Both the position numbers and the translations under genes were made by a program. Shown here in pieces: positions 27,659-36,505 of a stretch of DNA of 64,000 nucleotides; within the stretch, counting starts at the first letter, position 1, and each line of letters begins with the position of its first letter. Under the pieces are notes generated by a model that made no database searches, was not told the DNA's origin, and was given only the letters and a program-made list of their open reading frames with translations. The DNA comes from JAJEFO01 sp022819605. GTDB lineage: Bacteria > Pseudomonadota > Alphaproteobacteria > Rhodobacterales > Rhodobacteraceae. Location: assembly GCA_965221545.1 (NCBI GenBank), contig OZ244901.1, positions 2,232,001 to 2,296,000 of the forward strand, in the 5' to 3' direction.

Positions 27659-27753
27659 GACCGCTCATTGCCTAGGGAGTCTCAGGAAGCGCAAAGCATC
27701 GGTTGTCTCACGCGAGCATTCGCGCTTCATCGGGTCGGAGAGATGTGTCGAGG

Positions 27754-28626
27754 CTATTTGAGCGCCTTTATGTACTGCGCGATGGCAAGGCGGTCCTCGA
27801 GCGAAAGTCTGCCTATTGTTGCGACAACCTCGGCCATCTCGCCACCTGCACTGTCGAAATCCGGCGTAAATCCGGTTTCAAGGTAGTAGGCAATGTCTTC
27901 TGCACTCCAGTTCAGAGCGCTTGGCACCAGCCCGGGAATGCGTCCCTTTCCGGCAGGATGTGGCGCGCCCTCCATCCAAGCCGAAGCGAGGCTGCCTCCC
28001 AGGAAGTTCCGTGGAGTGTGGCACTCGGCGCAATGGCCCAGAGCCTCCACCAGGTAGCGCCCGCGTTCCAGTTCGGGCGTTTCTGCAGGCCGTACCCATG
28101 CCGATCCCAGGAACAGGGACTTCCAGGCCCCAAGCGAGGAGCGGACATTGAATGGGAAGGTCAGCTCGTGCGGCCGGCTTGCCATGGGCAAGGCAGGCAG
28201 GGTCTGCATGAACGCCCAAAGATCGACCACATCCTGGTCCTTCATTCGTGCATAGGATGTGTATGGAAACGCCGGATAATAATGATGACCTTCGGGCGAC
28301 GTGCCATGGAGCAGGGCAGAGGCGAATTCCACAAGTGTCCAGTCACCAATTCCGTAGGTCGGATCAGAAGAGATGTTGGGTGCGGCAAAGGTGCCGAACC
28401 GGGTCACGAAGCGCCGGCCTCCAGGCAGTGCCAAGTCGTCGTCGCTCGTTTCAGCCTTGTGGCACGACGCGCATCCACCTGCCCAGAACACCACTTCGCC
28501 CTGTGCCGCATTGCCTTGGAGCGACGCAAACCGTGTGGAATCTACGACTGCAGGACGGGTCAGCCAGAGTGCTGCCAAAATGCCGAACACTCCAAGCAAG
28601 GACAGCCACGTCAGGGCACGCTTCAT
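27754..28626 (-). CDS. Membrane-anchored diheme c-type cytochrome
   Basis: A 290-residue cytochrome c with an N-terminal uncleaved or cleaved hydrophobic segment (residues 5-22), exporting the rest to the periplasm. Two heme sites are present: CASCH at residues 52-56 and CAECH at 199-203. The sequence around the sites (VTRFGTFAAPNISSDP, HGTSPEGHHYYPAFPYTSY) is typical of the diheme cytochrome subunits that serve alcohol, aldehyde or gluconate dehydrogenases as electron acceptors. The partner dehydrogenase is not adjacent. It is followed upstream on the same strand by a c-556-type cytochrome gene, suggesting a two-gene unit. Confidence 0.87.
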   Translation of the reverse strand: MKRALTWLSLLGVFGILAALWLTRPAVVDSTRFASLQGNAAQGEVVFWAGGCASCHKAETSDDDLALPGGRRFVTRFGTFAAPNISSDPTYGIGDWTLVEFASALLHGTSPEGHHYYPAFPYTSYARMKDQDVVDLWAFMQTLPALPMASRPHELTFPFNVRSSLGAWKSLFLGSAWVRPAETPELERGRYLVEALGHCAECHTPRNFLGGSLASAWMEGAPHPAGKGRIPGLVPSALNWSAEDIAYYLETGFTPDFDSAGGEMAEVVATIGRLSLEDRLAIAQYIKALK

Positions 28627-28671
28627 CGCCTCTTTCACCTTGGCCGGCAGGTTGCCTCTGTTTCGCCAAAT

Positions 28672-29142
28672 TCAGCGCTGACGAAAACTTCTATGGCAAG
28701 CACTGCAAGTGCCGCCGACACCGCGAATTGCGCCGCGCAACTCGTCTTGACCTTCTCCTGCCGCTGCAGCGAGCTGCCTTGCGGCCTCGATCAGTTGAAC
28801 GCCAATTTCGTCCAAGCGCGATCCGTCCTCCCAGATCGAAGGCAGGGCCCTGGTTTCATTGCCCAATTCCGCCGTCGAAGTGCCGGGAGCCCAATAGGCG
28901 TCCTGTTTCATCATCGCGAGCGCCAGGAGATTGTTCGCAGCTGCCTGCGCCGCAACCGCATCGTAGTCGACTTCGCCCTTCGCCATGGCTCCAATTACGT
29001 CGAGGTTGAACGCATAGAGCTTCATGTGCGCTTGACGGGCATTTGCGGCAAGATTGCCGTCATGTCCACCCGCATTTGTGGGCGTAGCCCCTGCCAATGT
29101 CAGGGCGGCAACCATGAATGCAAAGTGATTCGTGAATTTCAT
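28672..29142 (-). CDS. Cytochrome c-prime/c-556 family protein
   Basis: A 156-residue periplasmic protein with a cleavable signal peptide (residues 1-24, ending ATPTNAGG) and a four-helix-bundle body. The single heme motif CSACH lies at the extreme C terminus (residues 146-150), the defining arrangement of cytochromes c-prime and c-556. The start is the ATG giving MKFTNHFAFM, because the sequence before it has no signal-peptide character. It is probably cotranscribed with the diheme cytochrome downstream, with a 45-base spacer. Confidence 0.87.
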   Translation of the reverse strand: MKFTNHFAFMVAALTLAGATPTNAGGHDGNLAANARQAHMKLYAFNLDVIGAMAKGEVDYDAVAAQAAANNLLALAMMKQDAYWAPGTSTAELGNETRALPSIWEDGSRLDEIGVQLIEAARQLAAAAGEGQDELRGAIRGVGGTCSACHRSFRQR

Positions 29143-29273
29143 CCGCTTTCTCTTGAACAAGGTCTGCAATACTAAGCATGCTATCCGACCATGCAAATAT
29201 TGCCACCACTATAGAATCACAACACAATTGGTCTCTATCACAGTCGCCGCAACCTCCATAAGGAAGGATGTCA

Positions 29274-29903
29274 ATGATCGTTTGCCTTGGATGGGGGTCT
29301 TTAATCTGGAGCCTACGTGGCCTGCCTGTAAACAGCTCAGGTTGCCTGGACCATCGGCACGACAACCCCGAAAATTGCTCGACTTCAAACGGACCTTGGT
29401 TACTCAATGGTCCGTGTCTGCCAGTAGAATTCGCACGGGAGTCCAGCGACGGGCGCATCACACTCGTCATCACGCCCAACCGCCGCCCCGTACAGGTCTT
29501 CTCCGCAGTCATGGATGTTCCATCAGTGGAAGACAGCGGAGTCGAACACGCTCGTAGCGCACTCGCTCTGCGTGAAGGTATTCAATCCAAGTATATCAGT
29601 CAGTCTGTCGGCCATTGGTCAGCAAATTCAGATTCAGGCCATGATGAAGTCGCTGTCATCGGCAATTGGGCTGAGCAACTCGGCTATAAGGGTGTCGTCT
29701 GGACCGCACTCAAGCCAAAATTCCGTGGAAAGTATGAGACACCAACTAGCGACGAAGTTCTCGAGTATCTATGCCGCGATCTAACAGGAAATAAGCTCGA
29801 AAAAGCAAAGGAATATGTGCGCCGCACCCCTGCTCCCATACGAACGGCATATCGTGACGAAATCGAACGCGTTTTGGGCTGGACGCCGATTGGAGCGTAC
29901 TGA
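29274..29903 (+). CDS. Hypothetical protein with GGCT-like N-terminal motif
   Basis: A 209-residue protein beginning MIVCLGWGSLIWSLRGLP, which resembles the opening nucleotide-like loop (xxGSLxW) of gamma-glutamylcyclotransferase-fold proteins, followed by LPVEFARESSDGRITLVI. A C-terminal helical part (TSDEVLEYLCRDL, IRTAYRDEIERVLGWTPIGAY) looks complete. The ATG at 29274 is preferred over one six bases upstream because AGGAAGG then sits six bases ahead. Base composition is lower in GC than neighbouring genes, and it has no operon partner. The fold call is tentative; function is unknown. Confidence 0.65.
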   Translation: MIVCLGWGSLIWSLRGLPVNSSGCLDHRHDNPENCSTSNGPWLLNGPCLPVEFARESSDGRITLVITPNRRPVQVFSAVMDVPSVEDSGVEHARSALALREGIQSKYISQSVGHWSANSDSGHDEVAVIGNWAEQLGYKGVVWTALKPKFRGKYETPTSDEVLEYLCRDLTGNKLEKAKEYVRRTPAPIRTAYRDEIERVLGWTPIGAY

Positions 29904-30122
29904 AACATTACGACAGCCTGACAGTACACAAGCAGAGGATTGGCAATGACCAAAAAATCAGCCCTAGGTGAAACAGGGCAACCACGAGTTTTTGGGAGAG
30001 TCTTGGCAGCTCGGCAACATCGCTTCAACCCAGTAAGGCGGTGCATTGCATAGCGGGTTCTTGATCCGAATTTTGGACAACCCCATAGTTGCAGTCCCTA
30101 ACTTTCGGACCCGTGCCTATCT

Positions 30123-30485
30123 TCAACCTGTTGTGCTTGGTTGACCTGACGCTGCCGTTGTGGCGGCGGTCGACATAGACGCCGCTCTAGTTGTTTCGCC
30201 GTCGCCCGTGTCTAGATGCTGGCCGTCTTCGCCGTGCGCGCTTGAGGCTTCATTGGGCCTTCGACTAGCAAACCAGTAGGTGATGATGCCCGTCGCAATT
30301 GGCAACACCATAGTAAACACTTCTTTCGCTAGAGCCAAATCCGAATTTTTGGCGTCGGCCACTGCGAATGCCAGAACTAAAATCAGGCTGCCAAAGAATA
30401 CATAAAACGCAGCGCCATAGGTGACATATATGCGTACCTTGCTGCGCCGCATCTCGATCTGATCCCGGACAGTCATATTGCTCAC
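30123..30485 (-). CDS. Small two-helix membrane protein of unknown function
   Basis: A 120-residue protein with a basic N terminus (QIEMRRSKVRIYV), two hydrophobic segments (about residues 19-43 and 56-72) and a hydrophilic, Thr/Ala/Ser-rich tail of about 45 residues. The GTG start has AGGAG seven bases ahead; an ATG nine bases later is possible. It resembles the many small orphan membrane proteins of accessory regions. No family was recognised. Confidence 0.6.
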   Translation of the reverse strand: MSNMTVRDQIEMRRSKVRIYVTYGAAFYVFFGSLILVLAFAVADAKNSDLALAKEVFTMVLPIATGIITYWFASRRPNEASSAHGEDGQHLDTGDGETTRAASMSTAATTAASGQPSTTG

Positions 30486-30984
30486 TTTCCTTCTCCTGAA
30501 ATTAGCTTCAGCGTGGCGGAACTAGAATTTTCGGTGCCATTCATCGTTACCCAGCAGTTCGTTTCACAGCCTAGCCTGCAGAATCTCCCAAGCTTGCACG
30601 GGCATCTACACAGACCAAGCGCGGCTTTCCAGAACACCGCTGACGCCATCGAGACCATCATTGAGGTCTGAGGCCGTGGGAAATCAGGTCACCGAAAGTT
30701 TGTTCCCTTTTTCCTACCATTTGACAGGCGATCTTTGGCGAAATCAGTACAATTTGACGGCTGCACATCCATCACGCTTCAAATTGCGTTACATTTGGGC
30801 GTTCATGCATCAAATCGCTCGTGGCCAGAGTCGATGGGGTGCTCCGTGATACCAGTCTGATCCACTAGATCGCACGGTACCTGTATTTTGACGAGGACGT
30901 ATCCTGAACAATCTAGCGGGAAGGGTTGACTGAGATGGCCCACTGCAATCAAGCAGGCCATCCCCAGCCATCCAAATCGCCCAA
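30486..30984. other. Low-GC gene-free stretch in accessory region
   Basis: About 500 bases with no supported gene. Composition is more AT-rich than the surrounding chromosome, and the open frames are short. No insertion-sequence ends, integrase or tRNA were found here. Confidence 0.5.
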
Positions 30985-31164
30985 TCAGGCTTCGTCCTTA
31001 ACGGTCGTGGTCGCCGCGTTACGCTGGACACTCTCGATGCCATCTTCTGCTGCACGCTTGGTCGTGTAGCGCTCCGAGGTTGCGATCACCTCATGGTTCG
31101 CGGCGTGCAGGTTGAACATGAACTGTCCATCCAGCGTCTTCTTCAGTTTGTAGTATGCGCTCAT
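30985..31164 (-). CDS. DUF1508 (YegP-like) small protein
   Basis: A 59-residue single-repeat DUF1508 protein: YYKLKKTLDGQFMFNLHAAN, then IATSERYTTKRAAEDGIESV, closely resembling the second repeat of E. coli YegP, which has two tandem copies. The function of the family is not established. The ATG at 31164 has GAGG eight bases ahead; open frame upstream is not homologous. It is a stand-alone gene in the gene-poor 29-32 kb stretch. Confidence 0.8.
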   Translation of the reverse strand: MSAYYKLKKTLDGQFMFNLHAANHEVIATSERYTTKRAAEDGIESVQRNAATTTVKDEA

Positions 31165-32027
31165 AGCAGCATCCTCAATTGAAGAGAGCGCACTTGCCCG
31201 GTCTACAAAAGGAGCGTAAGGTTCCCTTGCGTTTGTCACCGTTGGGTGCGCTCTCTAGCTTCACCCAACTGCACAATGCAGGGCCGGGGTCGCTGCACGA
31301 TTCCGGCCCAACATATCAGCAGCCACTCAAACGTAATCACTGAATCTAGAAATGCAAGCGAAATCTAGTGGTCAGCAGAATTAAATTGGCGAATTGCATT
31401 AATGTCACGTGTTAGCTCGTTGGAACAACTTGTTGTCTTTGAGTTTTTCTGCCCAAGCACTATCCGAAGATCTCCACTGTGTCCGAGCCGGCTTGGAGAA
31501 TAGGATAGAGAGTCAACAGTTGGAGCGCCTCACCGGGACCCTGTTGCGGAGAGTCTTATGCGGCCGGTGTTGCAGGAACGGACATAGCCGAGATCGTGTG
31601 GCAGTGGTATCTGTCTCACGGGAGCCGTCACATCCCCCCTCTCTCATTGCCGACATCACGTGCCGCAAGGTAGGGTAACGAGCGAACTGCGAAGCACTGC
31701 CCTCGGACATTGCGGTAGATTTTCAAATGATCCCATTCCGATTGTGCTTAATCAGTGTCAGCGGCCAAGTACATTCGCCTAGCCAGTGTCAATTTCCTGA
31801 TTGCGGCAGAGCCCAAGAAAGGCGAGGCGTTTGTTCCGCAGGCGCCCGTGCTGGCTGCTCAGCGAAACTTTCTTGCCAGCAGAAAATTGCACAACATGGA
31901 GAGTAGCACGGTCAATTGGTATCTGTTGGCCAGCTTCCCATATCCTGTGACAGATTCCTGTATCAGTGTCGAAGACACTGCGTAGGGGGAATTGGAACAT
32001 TGCAGGAGTGTATCCGTCCAATTGTGA
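31165..32027. other. 863-base gene-poor interval before hpt
   Basis: Short open frames are present on both strands, but none has recognisable sequence or a good ribosome-binding site. Composition is mixed and relatively AT-rich between 31330 and 31430. This looks like decayed accessory DNA between the DUF1508 gene and the core gene hpt, but I could not identify what it came from. Confidence 0.5.
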
Positions 32028-32603
32028 CTATGGCCGTTCCGTCACCTCGTTGCTGACGTTACCGTCCGAATCCGCAAGACGAACGCGCCCGATATAGGGC
32101 AGGTTCCTGTTTCTCTGTGCGTAGTCGATTCCGTATCCGACCACAAATTCGTCTGGAATCTCAAACCCGGTCCAGGTGGCGCAAATGTCGACTTCGCGAC
32201 GTGACGGCTTATCAAGAAGCGCGATCGTTTCGAGCCTTCGCGGGTTGCGCGCCTGCAGGAATCTGACGACGTGGCTCAGCGTGTATCCCGTGTCCACGAT
32301 GTCCTCGACCACGAGAACGTCCTCGCCTTCGATTTCGCCCCGGAGATCCTTGAGAATTCGCACCTCGTGGCTCGAAACCATCTCGTTCCCGTAGGAGGAG
32401 ACTTCGAGGAAGTCGACCTCGACATTCATGTCAAGCTCACGCACGAGATCGGCAATGAGCACGAAGGATCCGCGCAAGAGCCCGACAATTATAAGCTTGT
32501 CTGTATCGCGAAACGTCGCCTGGATTTCACGGGCGAGTTCCTCGACTCGGTTCGCAATGGCCTTTGCCGAAATCAACTCAACAATCACATATGGTCTTGT
32601 CAA
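32028..32603 (-). CDS. hpt: Hypoxanthine phosphoribosyltransferase
   Basis: Purine salvage enzyme that converts hypoxanthine or guanine with PRPP to IMP or GMP. The 191-residue product has the PRPP-binding loop VLVVEDIVDTGYTLSHV near residues 95-111, the flexible-loop SSYGNEMVSS, GLLRGSFVLIADLVREL at the PPi loop, and the purine-binding DEFVVGYGIDYAQRNRNLPYIG at the C terminus. It is divergent from the COQ10-like gene. Length and motifs are normal. Confidence 0.95.
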   Translation of the reverse strand: MTRPYVIVELISAKAIANRVEELAREIQATFRDTDKLIIVGLLRGSFVLIADLVRELDMNVEVDFLEVSSYGNEMVSSHEVRILKDLRGEIEGEDVLVVEDIVDTGYTLSHVVRFLQARNPRRLETIALLDKPSRREVDICATWTGFEIPDEFVVGYGIDYAQRNRNLPYIGRVRLADSDGNVSNEVTERP

Positions 32604-32674
32604 AACGAGTCCCCCCTTGACCCCCGTTCCCGCTCCCTACACGTAAGGGACAGGACAATTCCAGACCCGAGCAC

Positions 32675-33127
32675 ATGCCCTCCCATACTGAATGCCGTCG
32701 CGTGCCTTACAGTGCCAGACAGATGTACGACCTTGTGGCGGATGTGGAACGCTATCCGGAGTTCTTGCCTTGGACCACTGCCGCTCGCATCCGCGAGACG
32801 CGCCACGAAGGCAGTCGCGTCGTGATGCTCGCCGACCTGGTAGTTTCCTTCAAGGTCTTCAGCGAGAAATTTGGCAGCCGGGTTACGCTTTGGCCCGACT
32901 CAAACAGGATCAACACCGAGTATCTTGACGGCCCTTTCCGCCGAATGAACTCGGACTGGGAGTTCGCTGACGCAGAGGAGGGCGGATCTGATGTGAGCTT
33001 CCACGTGGACTTCGAGTTCCGGAACAGGCTTCTGCAGACCACGGCCAAACTCTTTTTCAATGAAGTGACGCAGCGTGTTGTGCAGGCTTTTGAGCGTCGT
33101 GCGGCAGATCTTTATGGGCAAGACTAG
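32675..33127 (+). CDS. COQ10/RatA-like START-domain protein
   Basis: A 150-residue START-like lipid-binding protein. The pattern YSARQMYDLVADVERYPEFLPW at residues 11-32 and the C-terminal FFNEVTQRVVQAFERRAADLYG are diagnostic of the COQ10 family, which supports ubiquinone function; the E. coli relative RatA was first described as a ribosome-association toxin. In alphaproteobacteria the COQ10 role is the better guess. It is divergent from hpt by 71 bases. Confidence 0.9.
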   Translation: MPSHTECRRVPYSARQMYDLVADVERYPEFLPWTTAARIRETRHEGSRVVMLADLVVSFKVFSEKFGSRVTLWPDSNRINTEYLDGPFRRMNSDWEFADAEEGGSDVSFHVDFEFRNRLLQTTAKLFFNEVTQRVVQAFERRAADLYGQD

Positions 33128-33497
33128 ACGAGGGTCAGCGACCTTTCCCTGAATGGCGCGGTTTCTTGCGGAGCGTACAGATGACGGGCATGCCACTGTG
33201 AAGAGTGCTTACACAAGTATGACTCTTTTATATAATAAATTCAAATTACTACATATTTAATTTTACAATTTTATGTAGAATTGTATGGTAACCTTTTGAT
33301 TTAACGAATTATAGAGAGGCTTAGGCATCGAAACCGTAGAATTGTCAGGCGACGCATCTCCTGATTAGACCATTTGTCAATGATCGCCACCATAACACGG
33401 ACGGAAGTCAATCTTGTTCGGCACGTCGTGGATTGGGCATGCACTCAGGCTGTCTGCGGGCGTCGGCTTGCCTCACGGAACGAGGGTTCCTGGATGG
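33128..33497. other. Intergenic region with a very AT-rich core
   Basis: The 370-base gap contains about 100 bases (33215-33320) that are roughly 80% A+T, in strong contrast with the flanks. Within it CTACATA (33249-33255) and TATGTAG (33272-33278) form a perfect 7-base inverted repeat with a 16-base spacer. No gene is supported here. Possible roles are a promoter/UP region, a nucleoid-protein binding site or a scar of an inserted element. Confidence 0.6.
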
Positions 33498-33815
33498 TCA
33501 GCTTTTGCGCGCCGCCTTTTCGTCGACACCCGAGATGCCTTCGCGCTCTTCAAGAACCTTCAACACCGCATCGAGTTCGACTTCACGTGCCGCCAGCATT
33601 ACAATGAGATGATAAAGAACGTCCGCCGCCTCTGACGCAAGCCGGTCGCGGTCACCCCGAACCGCCTCGACGACGGCTTCGACGGCTTCCTCGCCAAATT
33701 TCTGTGCAGCCTTCTCTGGACCCGCCGCAAGAAGTTGCGCAGTCCAGGAACTTTTCGGGTCAGCTGCCCTCTTCTCAGCTACGGTCCGGGCAAGCCGGTC
33801 CAGAATGTCAGTCAT
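33498..33815 (-). CDS. hisE: Phosphoribosyl-ATP pyrophosphatase
   Basis: Second step of histidine synthesis: hydrolyses phosphoribosyl-ATP to phosphoribosyl-AMP. The 105-residue all-helical MazG-like protein shows the metal-binding pattern FGEEAVEAVVEAV and SEAADVLYHLIVML. The C-terminal tail is short and charged. It lies downstream of hisF on the same strand, but 352 bases and a hairpin separate them, so they may not be one transcript. The other his genes are not adjacent, apart from the hisN-type phosphatase at 25 kb. Confidence 0.95.
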   Translation of the reverse strand: MTDILDRLARTVAEKRAADPKSSWTAQLLAAGPEKAAQKFGEEAVEAVVEAVRGDRDRLASEAADVLYHLIVMLAAREVELDAVLKVLEEREGISGVDEKAARKS

Positions 33816-34167
33816 CTGAATTTCACGCTGGAAGCCCCGGCAACCGGGCCGGGACGGAAAGCGAGCTCCCTATGTAGACGCCGCAATTCGGGCGTGGAGG
33901 ATCGGTATCGCTGGAACTCTCCCGTGGAAAACTCCGCTGCGTTGTGTGGATGCTTCTTGCGAAGGTTTGCCGGTGAAGCGCGAACCTGAGGAGTGCCTGG
34001 AAGATTCTCCCGGCCATCGAGTGCCGCGAAAGTTAGATTCACGCGCGAAAACAATGCTTTACTGGATGGTCGGCAGGCCATCCCTTGCTCCTTTGTGTCG
34101 GGACTGCATCATGCTCTCGGGCTTTCCTGGTCCGTTGAAGTCCTTGCTATCGAGGGCGGGTGAGAGA
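33816..34167. other. Spacer between hisF and hisE
   Basis: These 352 bases separate two genes that are contiguous in many alphaproteobacteria. On the minus strand, just after hisF, there is a hairpin; the rest has no recognisable reading frame. It presumably holds a promoter for hisE. Confidence 0.45.
34050..34083 (-). terminator. Probable terminator downstream of hisF
   Basis: On the minus strand GGATGG and CCATCC form a 6-bp stem with an 8-base loop (34064-34083), followed by AGTAAAGCATTGTTTT. It lies about 85 bases beyond the hisF stop. The U tract is delayed, so the call is moderate. Confidence 0.45.
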
Positions 34168-34929
34168 TCAAGTGAGCCTCACGGAAACGCCGTGCGCCGA
34201 CATGTGTGCCTTGGCTTCGGCAATTGAAAACTCTCCAAAGTGGAAAATCGATGCGGCCAGTACAGCACTGGCCCCGCCCTCGGTCACGCCTGCAACCAGG
34301 TGATCCAGCACGCCGACGCCGCCGGACGCGATCACGGGGATCGACACGGCGTCCGCAATCGTTCGGGTCAACGGGATATCAAATCCCGCACGTGTCCCGT
34401 CCCGGTCCATGGAGGTAAGCAGGATCTCGCCTGCACCTTTCGCCTCAACGGATTGCGCAAACTCCACGGCGTCGATTCCGGTCGCGCGTCGCCCTCCATG
34501 CGTGAAGATCTCCCACTTGTTCGCTTCCGTTGACTTTGCGTCGATCGCAACAACAATGCACTGCGAGCCAAACCTTTCCGCTGCGCGCGCCACCACGTCG
34601 GGATCTGCCACTGCCGCCGAATTGAAGGAGACCTTGTCTGCTCCGGCCAGCAGCAGGGCGCGGACATCCTCGACCGTTCGAACGCCACCGCCCACAGTCA
34701 AGGGCATGAAACAATGTTCTGCGGTCCGCGTCGCAAGGTCATGCATCGTATCGCGGTTTTCGTGCGTTGCATGAATGTCGAGAAAGCAAAGTTCGTCAGC
34801 CCCGGCTGCATCGTAGGCGATTGCCGCCTCGACCGGGTCTCCGGCGTCGACAAGATCAACGAAGTTCACGCCCTTCACGACTCGGCCGTCGGCCACGTCC
34901 AGGCACGGTATGACCCGGGTCTTCAGCAT
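34168..34929 (-). CDS. hisF: Imidazole glycerol phosphate synthase, cyclase subunit
   Basis: With HisH it forms imidazole glycerol phosphate and AICAR in histidine synthesis. The 253-residue TIM barrel starts LKTRVIPCLDVADGRVVKG with the catalytic Asp, and has PLTVGGGVRTVEDVRALL (phosphate site), the second catalytic Asp in LTSMDRDGTRAGFD, and VIASGGVGVLDHL. The start is the ATG in front of LKTRV; the open frame upstream has no homology. hisH is not in the window. It lies downstream of hemB on the same strand. Confidence 0.97.
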   Translation of the reverse strand: MLKTRVIPCLDVADGRVVKGVNFVDLVDAGDPVEAAIAYDAAGADELCFLDIHATHENRDTMHDLATRTAEHCFMPLTVGGGVRTVEDVRALLLAGADKVSFNSAAVADPDVVARAAERFGSQCIVVAIDAKSTEANKWEIFTHGGRRATGIDAVEFAQSVEAKGAGEILLTSMDRDGTRAGFDIPLTRTIADAVSIPVIASGGVGVLDHLVAGVTEGGASAVLAASIFHFGEFSIAEAKAHMSAHGVSVRLT

Positions 34930-35124
34930 GCGGGGTCTATCGGCATTCCTGTCCAAAGGGGCAAGATGATTCTGCAGTCCGCGTGAGCGTGAACGACGAG
35001 ACGCGCCTGCCCGTTCCGCCGGATGCAGATCCCGGAAGCCGCCATGGGCACGCGCCGCCACCTTTCGTCGCTCGCACTGCAGGCAATGGCTGGAAACTCC
35101 CTGGTTTCCGTTCGGCGTTGCCGT

Positions 35125-36117
35125 TCACTGCGCAAGTGCCCGAGCAACATCCATGGCAAAATAGGTCAAAATGCCAGCGCAGCCGGCCCGTTTGAAGGCA
35201 GCAAGGCTCTCCATCATGACCTTGTCACCATCTATCCATCCGTTCTCGGCTGCAGCCTTGATCATCGCGTACTCGCCAGAAACCTGATAGGCAAAGACGG
35301 GGGCGCCGAAAGCGTCCGATGCTCGGCGGCAGATATCCAGATACGGCAATCCCGGCTTGACCATCACCATGTCCGCGCCCTCGGATAGGTCACGTTCGAT
35401 CAGCCGCAGCGCTTCATCCGAATTTCCGGAATCGAGCTGGTACGTCTTCTTGTCGCCAACAAGCAGCCCAGACGCTCCAACTGCGTCGCGAAACGGACCG
35501 TAGAAGGCGCTCGCATATTTCGCCGAGTAGCTCAGGATGCACGTGCCCTGGTGGCCAGCGGCTTCCAGGGCCTGCCGCATCGCCCCTATGCGTCCGTCCA
35601 TCATGTCGGACGGACCGAGTATGTCGGCTCCGGCCTTGGCCTGAGCTGCCGCCATCCGGACAAGGGCTTCCACGCTTTCGTCGTTCACGATTTCTCCGTC
35701 CCGCACGATGCCGTCATGGCCGTTGACGTTGTACGGGTCGAGCGCCACGTCGGTCATGACCGCGATCTCCGGCACGGCATCCTTGAGGGCGCGCGTGGCG
35801 CGGTTCGACAGGTTTTCCGGGTTCCATGCCTCTTCACACTGTTCGGTCTTCAGAGAAGCGTCGACGTACGGAAACAGGCAAATTGCCGGAATGCCCGCGC
35901 TCGCGGCCTCACGCGCCGACTTGACCAACCGGTCCACAGTCAGCCGCGTAACGCCAGGCATTGCAGGTATCGGCGTTTCGTCATCCATGCCTTCGCGCAC
36001 GAACACGGGCCAAATCAGGTCATCGACGGAAAGCGTGTTCTCGCGAACCAGTCGCCTAAGCGCCTCCGTTCGCCGTGTACGCCGGAAGCGTCCTGCTGGA
36101 TATGGTGCGATCACCAT
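35125..36117 (-). CDS. hemB: Delta-aminolevulinic acid dehydratase (porphobilinogen synthase)
   Basis: Condenses two aminolevulinates into porphobilinogen for heme, siroheme and corrinoids. The 330-residue product has the two Schiff-base lysines, in SYSAKYASAFYGPFRD and in DMVMVKPGLPYLDI. The metal site lacks the zinc cysteines: where zinc enzymes have the DxCxCxxHGHC run, this has DVALDPYNVNGHDG, the Mg/K-type aspartate variant usual in alphaproteobacteria. Heme supply is relevant to the cytochromes and NarI in this window. Normal length. Confidence 0.97.
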   Translation of the reverse strand: MVIAPYPAGRFRRTRRTEALRRLVRENTLSVDDLIWPVFVREGMDDETPIPAMPGVTRLTVDRLVKSAREAASAGIPAICLFPYVDASLKTEQCEEAWNPENLSNRATRALKDAVPEIAVMTDVALDPYNVNGHDGIVRDGEIVNDESVEALVRMAAAQAKAGADILGPSDMMDGRIGAMRQALEAAGHQGTCILSYSAKYASAFYGPFRDAVGASGLLVGDKKTYQLDSGNSDEALRLIERDLSEGADMVMVKPGLPYLDICRRASDAFGAPVFAYQVSGEYAMIKAAAENGWIDGDKVMMESLAAFKRAGCAGILTYFAMDVARALAQ

Positions 36118-36450
36118 TGATTGGTTCCCTTGTGCGCCAACTCAGACAGCATACGCGGTAGTGAAGCGGCACTGCATGGTCAAGGCTTCTCGCTCGTGTC
36201 CGTCACTCAAGAATGCTCTTCTCGGCAAATTGCTGCAAGGCATTGGTTTCGTGGACGGTCTGGACTTCATCACGCCTTCAAACCGGCTCGCATTATCCTT
36301 GTAGAAGCTCTTGATGCCACAGCCATGAATGGATTCAAGTGCATGGCAGATGCGTGCAATTGCGCGGATGCTGTAGCGAGCCGTATTTGTCGTACGATGC
36401 TTGTTTCCTTCAAGACAGCGCGAATTTTTTGCAGCGAGGGCGGATGCACC
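36118..36450. other. Gene-free interval between hemB and the catabolic island
   Basis: About 330 bases between the divergent hemB gene and the promoter of the Asp-box gene. No supported reading frame on either strand. The hemB promoter should lie at its left end. Confidence 0.5.
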
Positions 36451-36451
36451 A

Positions 36452-36484
36452 TTGACATGAACGCTAGTGGGAGCATAGTGGGCA
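36452..36484 (+). promoter_or_regulatory. Promoter with TAGTGGG tandem operator (site 1)
   Basis: TTGACA (36452-36457), a 17-base spacer and CATAGT (36474-36479) make a good sigma-70 promoter. Overlaid on it are two TAGTGGG words (36465-36471 and 36476-36482) with an 11-base period. The same arrangement recurs at 50803 and, degenerate, at 41982. Predicted start is about 20 bases before the ATG at 36506. Confidence 0.7.
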
Positions 36485-36505
36485 CGAGTGTCTGAGGGGG
36501 ATCAA

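Noticed and set aside
29143..32027. Prophage or integrative element
   Set aside because: No integrase, terminase, transposase, IS ends or att-type duplication was found; only composition and orphan genes suggest transfer.
36121..36495. Plus-strand open frame between hemB and the propeller gene
   Set aside because: Cys-rich, no family resemblance, no ribosome-binding site, and it runs through the promoter of the propeller gene.
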